Below, piece after piece: positions 51,965-56,741 of a stretch of DNA of 56,741 bases. The DNA lies in the NCBI GenBank assembly GCA_014379585.1, contig JACMLN010000123.1, positions 1 to 56,741 of the forward strand. Direction: 5' to 3'. A program made the position numbers and the translations under genes. This stretch comes from Gloeobacterales cyanobacterium ES-bin-313 (GTDB lineage: Bacteria; Cyanobacteriota; Cyanobacteriia; Gloeobacterales; Gloeobacteraceae). Each line of letters begins with the position of its first letter. The first letter of the stretch is position 1. The notes beneath the pieces are model-generated. The model did not search any database. It was given only the letters and a program-made list of their open reading frames with translations, and had not been told where the DNA came from.

Positions 51965-53032
51965 CTATGGGTGGAAGAAAAAAGCGATGGAAACAATCAA
52001 ATAAGCAGCCAACAGTTGAACCCCTTCTAACCAATTTGTCCGGCCATCGTTGGCGATCGAATTCACGGCGGCAACGGAGAGGACGACAGCGATCACTTCA
52101 AAAGGGTTGAAATCGAGATCCATCGGTTTGCCAATTGCCCAACCGATCAAGACCAGTAGCGGGGCAACAAACAGTGCAATTTGGAGACTCGATCCAATGG
52201 CAATCGCCAAGGAGAGATCCATCTTATTTTTCATGGCCACTGTGACAGCTGTGGCATGTTCAGCCGCATTGCCGACGAGGGGCACCAAGATCACTCCAAC
52301 AAACAGGGGTGTCAGACCGAGGGCTTGGGTCGTCTCACCGATTGCACCGACTAAGAATTCGGATTCTAGAGCGATCAATGCAGTACAGCCAAGCAGAATA
52401 GCGATCGCTAATGGGAGATTGACTTTCTCTTTTGGGTGCTCTTCTGCTTCTTCACCGTCAATCAATTCGTAGAGATAGCTATGGGTTTTCAACGAGAAAA
52501 ACAAGCTCAAAACATAGACGATGATCAGGACAATCGCCACGGCAATAGAGAGGTTGTTCATCGAGCCGGGAGTATAGTTCGGTGTCGTGAAGTGGACAGC
52601 CGCAGGCATTAACAAGGCAAAGACAGCCAAAATCATCAGCGAAGAGTTGAGTCTTGCGACGACAGGCTGAAATTCTTGCTCTTTATACTTAAGCCCACCG
52701 AAAGTGGCAGCAAAGCCCATCACAAGCAAAACATTGCCAATGATTGAGCCAGTAATACTCGCTTTGACTACTTCCGTAAGACCAGCATTTAGCGCAACGA
52801 GAGCAATAATTAACTCTGCTGCGTTACCGAATGTGGCACTCAAGAGTCCACCGATGGTGGGTCCGCTGACAACCGCAATTTCTTCAGTCGCCTGTCCCAT
52901 AAATTTGGCTAAGGGCATAATTGCCAGGACAGAAGTGAAAAAGATGACAATTGGGTTCCAATGCAAAACCTCAGCAGCCACTGAAATCGGTACTAAGCTT
53001 AAAAGTCCGAGAAAAAACCAGTTTGCTTTCAT
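51965..53032 (-). CDS. calcium/proton exchanger, CaxA/ChaA type
   Basis: 355 residues with about 11 hydrophobic helices. The two inverted alpha-repeats of the Ca2+:cation antiporter superfamily read GNAAELIIAL and GNAAEHATAV, each with the ion-binding glutamate. An acidic loop (ELIDGEEAEEHPKEK) joins the halves. It should extrude Ca2+ (or other cations) for H+ at a membrane. ATG 53032 (MKANWFFLG) is the natural start; the longer reading from 53131 would add a weak segment and meet the divergent gene at 53130. Confidence 0.92.
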   Translation of the reverse strand: MKANWFFLGLLSLVPISVAAEVLHWNPIVIFFTSVLAIMPLAKFMGQATEEIAVVSGPTIGGLLSATFGNAAELIIALVALNAGLTEVVKASITGSIIGNVLLVMGFAATFGGLKYKEQEFQPVVARLNSSLMILAVFALLMPAAVHFTTPNYTPGSMNNLSIAVAIVLIIVYVLSLFFSLKTHSYLYELIDGEEAEEHPKEKVNLPLAIAILLGCTALIALESEFLVGAIGETTQALGLTPLFVGVILVPLVGNAAEHATAVTVAMKNKMDLSLAIAIGSSLQIALFVAPLLVLIGWAIGKPMDLDFNPFEVIAVVLSVAAVNSIANDGRTNWLEGVQLLAAYLIVSIAFFFHP

Positions 53033-53129
53033 TGCATGAAAATCTTTATACAGCCCCCATCGTAGGATACCACCGCTCGCTGAGGCACATAACAGACAGT
53101 AAAATACAAAGACAGGGGGATGAACTAAC

Positions 53130-53540
53130 ATGATTCACGCGCTTATCTGGCTTCCACTGCTCGCTTTCTTTTCTTATATGGGTTGGGCAGGATGGAATGA
53201 GTATCAAAAAGTCCAAGCCTACAGTGTTTGGGCTGAGGGCTTCCAAAATGCCAAGTACGATATTTTGGCTGTCTTAGCACGCCAAGAAGATCGTCTCGTT
53301 TGGGGCCGACCAACCCGCAAGGGGCCTACGGATCTTCAGGAAGTCTCTCTAAAAGAGGTGCGCGCGATTCAAGTTGCGAGCAATGGCAAAGTCTTTGACC
53401 CCGAAAGCCCCCCCGAAAAGTCGAAACGCGTTGACCTGCGCCTACAACTAGATTCGAACCGCCAGATTTCTATTCCTTTTACAGAAGCCGATCTTGCCGC
53501 AAAATGGTGTAAACTTCTACAACAACTTGCCCCCTCTTAA
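53130..53540 (+). CDS. membrane-anchored hypothetical protein
   Basis: 136 residues with one N-terminal helix (IWLPLLAFFSYMGWAGW) and a small beta-rich soluble part (about 45-136). I recall similar short cyanobacterial proteins but no function. It is divergent from the antiporter gene and sits 39 bases before nrdR. ATG 53130. Confidence 0.7.
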   Translation: MIHALIWLPLLAFFSYMGWAGWNEYQKVQAYSVWAEGFQNAKYDILAVLARQEDRLVWGRPTRKGPTDLQEVSLKEVRAIQVASNGKVFDPESPPEKSKRVDLRLQLDSNRQISIPFTEADLAAKWCKLLQQLAPS

Positions 53541-53579
53541 GCTGTAAGCAACGCAAAGCTGCTTTAATGGATGGTAATC

Positions 53580-54098
53580 ATGAACTGCCCTTTTTGCGCA
53601 TGGTCCGATAACCGCGTCCTCGAATCCAGGTTGGCCGAGGAAGGCGTCAGTGTGCGCCGCCGCAGAGAGTGCAAGCGCTGCAGGCGCCGGTTTACGACCT
53701 ACGAGCGTATTGAGTTTGTACCTACGATTGTAATCAAGCGCGATGGTCGCCGCGAAAACTTTGATCGCACGAAAGTGCTGCGCGGGATGACGATTGCCTG
53801 CGAAAAAACGGATATTTCTCAAAGTCGAATCGAGCAACTCGTCGATGATGTTGAAGCTGAGTTGCAGCAGCGGGTGAGTCGAGAAGTGAATAGCTACGAA
53901 ATTGGCGATATGGTGCTTGGTCGTCTCAAACCGCTTAACGAAGTCGCTTATGTCCGGTTCGCTTCGGTGTATCGCAAGTTTCAGGGTGTCGCCGATTTTG
54001 TTGGTGAATTGCAAAAGTTTGAACGTGTAGCAGAGTTAGACACGCTTAAAGCGCGTCTTGAACGCATTGCCGCAAATATGGACGAAGATTTTCAGTAG
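53580..54098 (+). CDS. nrdR: transcriptional repressor of ribonucleotide reductase genes
   Basis: 172 residues. The N-terminal zinc ribbon (CPFC ... CKRC) and the following ATP-cone domain ([20 protein letters not shown]) define NrdR, which binds dATP/ATP and represses nrd operons through NrdR boxes. Starts at ATG 53580 (MNCPFCAW), preferred over the upstream codons because the zinc ribbon is the conserved N-terminus. The C-terminal tail ([19 protein letters not shown]) is slightly longer than in E. coli. Confidence 0.95.
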   Translation: MNCPFCAWSDNRVLESRLAEEGVSVRRRRECKRCRRRFTTYERIEFVPTIVIKRDGRRENFDRTKVLRGMTIACEKTDISQSRIEQLVDDVEAELQQRVSREVNSYEIGDMVLGRLKPLNEVAYVRFASVYRKFQGVADFVGELQKFERVAELDTLKARLERIAANMDEDFQ

Positions 54099-54458
54099 AG
54101 TTGGCAAGCACGAGAAATAACCGGGAGCTTGGTAGCCCCAGTCACTTTGCATGACGAGGGTCGGGGAGTGTCAACGATAGAGACAATTGCCCAACTAAAA
54201 AGGCATGAGATGTGTGCAGCAGCGGACAGCAGTTAGCGATTATCTTTTAGTTCAGTCATCAAAGATAGTTCCAGAAACTATGGAACGTCTAGCAGAGGAT
54301 ACGCTTGGGAAGAACTGCATGGCAAATTATTTTCACATAACTATAAAGTTGACCACGCCTGAGATTCTTGCGTCTTGAGTGATCCTGTATTCGTATATGC
54401 AAATCTGCCTGCCCTAAAATGGTGCTGGATCGAAGAACAGGCAGGATTTTGCTCAAGT
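54099..54458. other. 360-base gap after nrdR, no gene seen
   Basis: No credible coding frame or tRNA was found. Near the right end CTGCCTG (54405-54411) pairs with CAGGCAG (54438-54444) across a 26-base loop followed by GATTTT, a weak terminator-like structure for the minus-strand gene. Confidence 0.4.
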
Positions 54459-54692
54459 TTAGATTTGTGGCCGCTTGCGTTCGAACTGCAACCAGAGGCT
54501 TTCAAGTCCCTGAAAAGCTTCCTCAGGAGACAGATTGCCCCCTGTTTCTAGAGCGCAGATATAGCTCACGTGATGGGTGAAGTCTTGCAAGCTCCTGTTG
54601 AAAGCAAGCGCTTCGGGAGTGGAAGGGCCACGGTAGCTGCTTCTCGGATAAAGAAAAGCAATTTTGGCGTTGGTGATTTTGTTCATGATCAT
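54459..54692 (-). CDS. DUF7219-like small cyanobacterial protein
   Basis: 77 residues. The pattern FLYPRSSYRGPSTPEALAFN, then SYICALETGGNLSPEEAF, ending in LWLQFERKR fits a small protein family I associate with cyanobacteria (DUF7219), function unknown. It is soluble and helical. Start at ATG 54692 (MIMNKITNAK). Modest confidence because it is short and lies alone. Confidence 0.6.
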   Translation of the reverse strand: MIMNKITNAKIAFLYPRSSYRGPSTPEALAFNRSLQDFTHHVSYICALETGGNLSPEEAFQGLESLWLQFERKRPQI

Positions 54693-54970
54693 TCGTCGTT
54701 GAAGGGATGGATAGATGCTCGAAAGAACTATGGGTCAGGAAGGGAGGTTTCCGGTTCCCTTGGCTAGGGATGCCTCTTATAGATACAAGCGTAATCGCCG
54801 TCCAAACTAGTCCATATTTTTTCAAAAAGATTTCGTGTAGGGGAAAACATCTGGTTCACTGATACTCCTTGAGGCTATGCCTCCAGGCATCACAGCGATG
54901 TATGTCTCGGATTAGTGTAGAAGGGGACTAGAACGATCTGCTCAATGGTGGATTCAGGAGCAAGCCAATC

Positions 54971-55816
54971 ATGGACGTGAAAATTCAGTTTTTCAGTGGT
55001 GGGTACAGTACGCACCGCGAGGCCATCGTGATGAGAGGAGGAAGTTGGAAGTCGATCGCATTTCCTGCTGTTTTCGCTGTCATTACCCATCCTAGAATTG
55101 GTATTATCTTGTATGACACGGGATATTCCGCGCGATTCTTTGAGGAGACACGCAACTTCCCGGCACGCCTGTACGCCATGATTACGCCAGTGGTATATGA
55201 AGCGAGGGATAATGCCGCTGTTCAATTGAAAGATTTAGGCATAGATCCAGCAGATGTAAAATACATTATTACCTCCCACTTTCATGCAGATCATGTGGGT
55301 GGATTAAAAGATTTTCCGAATACAAAGTTTATCTGTTCGCGGGCGGGCTACGAATCTGTAAAACCACGTCGAGGGCTGAATGCAGTGAAAGCAGGATTCC
55401 TTGCTGGATTGATCCCCAATGATTTTGAAGTGCGGGCTCTCTATGTTGAAAATCAAAGCCAAGTTGCTCTAGATTCAAGCTATGCACCTTTTCAATCCGG
55501 CTACGATATTTTCAAAGACGGATCTTGCTATCTTGTCGATTTGCCTGGACACGTGGTTGGACAATTGGGACTATTTATCACAGCGGAAGATCAAAAACGT
55601 TATTTTCTGATTGCAGATGCTTGTTGGGTGAGCAGAGCATACAAAGAACTTCGATATCCTCACCCCATAACGCAATTGATTACTTCGAATTACAAAGAAT
55701 ATCAGGACACGTTGCAAAAAATTTATCAATTCCATCGATTGCACCCAGAAGTTATTGTTGTACCGACCCATTGCAATGAGCAGTATCAGGACTTGGCAAG
55801 TGGAGTCTTGGCATGA
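54971..55816 (+). CDS. metallo-beta-lactamase-fold hydrolase
   Basis: 281 residues. The zinc motif HFHADH (HxHxDH) occurs in TSHFHADHVGG, with later metal ligands likely in LPGHVVG (His), LIADACW (Asp) and VPTHC (His). The layout resembles N-acyl-homoserine lactonase-type hydrolases of the family, but the adjoining adenylate-forming gene, overlapping by 4 bases, suggests hydrolysis of an acyl or aryl ester or thioester in a biosynthetic step. ATG 54971; weak ribosome site. Confidence 0.85.
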   Translation: MDVKIQFFSGGYSTHREAIVMRGGSWKSIAFPAVFAVITHPRIGIILYDTGYSARFFEETRNFPARLYAMITPVVYEARDNAAVQLKDLGIDPADVKYIITSHFHADHVGGLKDFPNTKFICSRAGYESVKPRRGLNAVKAGFLAGLIPNDFEVRALYVENQSQVALDSSYAPFQSGYDIFKDGSCYLVDLPGHVVGQLGLFITAEDQKRYFLIADACWVSRAYKELRYPHPITQLITSNYKEYQDTLQKIYQFHRLHPEVIVVPTHCNEQYQDLASGVLA

Positions 55817-56741
55817 ATGCCTTGCAACGACTTCTCTCGATCTTCGTAAGTTATGCCTCTATTAAGCAGAAGAACCGATTCAAATCCAGAGACGCGCTTC
55901 TCAAATGGCAAGACAGACAAGTTCAAAACTTCTTAAAGAAAACCCTACCAAAATCGAAATTCTATCAAAACTATATTCAGGGAATGTCAATTCAAGACTG
56001 GCAGAAGTTTCCAACGATCGACAAGCGCCTGATGATGGATAACTTTGATGATTTAAATACGGCTGGGATCTCAAAAGCCGAAGCATTTAACATTGCTATT
56101 CAATCTGAAATCTCTCGCGATTTTTCTCCGAAAATAAAAAATTATACGGTTGGACTTTCTTCTGGCACAACAGGAGGTCGAGGCTTATTTGTCGTGAGCG
56201 AGTTTGAACAGTGTTTTTGGGTTGGAGCTATTTTTGCAAAAGCATTCCCTTTGTCATTTACCAAAAAGCATCGCATAGCTTTCTTTCTCCGTGCCAATAG
56301 TAACCTCTACGAGAATGTGAAAAGTAGATCAATTGAGTTTCAATACTTTGATCTGCTTAGCGCCATGGGAGATCATGTTCAGCGTCTTAATCATTACCAG
56401 CCAACTGTTCTCGTCTGTCAACCTTCGGTTTTACGACTGTTGGCTGAAGCCCAGTCCACTGGAAAATTGCACATCTCACCTGTGAAAATCATTTCGGTTG
56501 CAGAGGTGTTAGATCCAGTTGATGAGGCAGCTATCCGAAAGCACTTCAATCAAACCGTTCACCAAGTCTATCAATGTACAGAAGGATTTTTAGGAAGCAG
56601 TTGTGAATACGGAACACTCCACCTGAATGAAGACATGGTTGCTATTCAAAAGGATTATATCGAAGGAAGCTCGGGGCGCTTTATGCCGATCATTACCGAT
56701 TTCAACCGCTGTACTCAACCAATTATTCGCTATAAACTGAA
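55813..56741 (+). CDS. adenylate-forming enzyme, F390-synthetase/PaaK-like (C-terminus off window)
   Basis: At least 309 residues. The nucleotide loop LSSGTTGGRG (P-loop-like SSGTTGxxxG) and the YQCTEG motif, which corresponds to the Y-x-x-T/S-E block, mark an acid-adenylating enzyme of the coenzyme F390 synthetase/PaaK group. It should activate a carboxylate as AMP ester. It overlaps the hydrolase gene (ATGA). In other bacteria such adenylate-forming enzymes often sit beside a metallo-beta-lactamase-fold hydrolase in resorcinol/aryl-lipid loci; that context is inference. The protein runs past the right edge. Confidence 0.82.
   Translation, partial: MNALQRLLSIFVSYASIKQKNRFKSRDALLKWQDRQVQNFLKKTLPKSKFYQNYIQGMSIQDWQKFPTIDKRLMMDNFDDLNTAGISKAEAFNIAIQSEISRDFSPKIKNYTVGLSSGTTGGRGLFVVSEFEQCFWVGAIFAKAFPLSFTKKHRIAFFLRANSNLYENVKSRSIEFQYFDLLSAMGDHVQRLNHYQPTVLVCQPSVLRLLAEAQSTGKLHISPVKIISVAEVLDPVDEAAIRKHFNQTVHQVYQCTEGFLGSSCEYGTLHLNEDMVAIQKDYIEGSSGRFMPIITDFNRCTQPIIRYKL

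Noticed and set aside
54840-54900. Riboswitch or operator at GAGGC-TAT-GCCTC
   Set aside because: It is a single 5-base-pair inverted repeat without further conserved structure.

Overview
The window reads as cyanobacterial chromosome. Markers are a chlorophyll synthase (chlG), a fructosamine kinase next to a low-molecular-weight phosphatase, DUF3386, DUF2993 and DUF7219-like proteins, queF, and a typical dense mix of housekeeping genes (thiG, lipA, nadK, metG, ribE, smc, comB, caxA, nrdR). Only two copies of the cyanobacterial HIP1 octamer (GCGATCGC) were noticed by eye, at about 49969 and 52401, so this is probably not a HIP1-rich lineage. An early-branching group such as the Gloeobacterales is possible, but that is a guess.

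Layout. 1-2991: end of an ABC exporter, a DCC thiol oxidoreductase, a small ribbon-helix-helix-like protein and queF. 3366-26349: about 23 kb of genes all on the + strand, forming a biosynthetic cluster. 26394-34532: core genes (DUF3386, GH57, chlG, a repeat-rich HTH protein coupled to thiG-lipA-nadK). 34552-37730: a small accessory island with a PIN/HTH toxin-antitoxin pair, a GNAT gene, an unknown gene, a HEPN-like gene and a decayed RelE-type pair. 37881-54692: core genes again. 54971-end: start of another accessory locus (metallo-beta-lactamase-fold hydrolase plus an adenylate-forming enzyme of the F390-synthetase-like type), cut by the window edge.

The cluster at 3366-26349 is the main interest. 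It encodes a PfaA/Hgl-type (polyunsaturated fatty acid or heterocyst-glycolipid type) iterative synthase split into KR-DH-DH and KS-ACP-ACP-(ACP-like)-AT-KS-PfaD proteins. A stand-alone thioester reductase should release the chain as aldehyde or alcohol. Two tandem PAPS-type sulfotransferases follow, then a Rieske oxygenase, a PapA/condensation-like acyltransferase, two CYP110-like P450s, a membrane desaturase/hydroxylase and a cupin-8/JmjC-fold Fe/2-oxoglutarate enzyme. In the last protein the iron-binding HxD is HxA (H199-N200-A201), while the expected 2-oxoglutarate residues (T196, N205, K214) and the distal His (H278) are kept. HxA is the hallmark of Fe/2OG halogenases such as SyrB2. Together the genes predict a long-chain, oxygenated, possibly doubly sulfated and possibly halogenated lipid, in effect a bacterial chlorosulfolipid-like pathway. 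The enzyme families are seen in the sequence; the product and the halogenation are inference.

How the genes would work together: the megasynthase builds and partly reduces the chain; the reductase frees a terminal alcohol; P450s, Rieske enzyme, desaturase and the HxA enzyme decorate it; the sulfotransferases cap hydroxyls; and the acyltransferase may esterify a hydroxyl or transfer the chain. A terminator-like hairpin, a 30-nt perfect palindrome and an operator-like inverted repeat suggest that the distal half is transcribed from its own regulated promoters.
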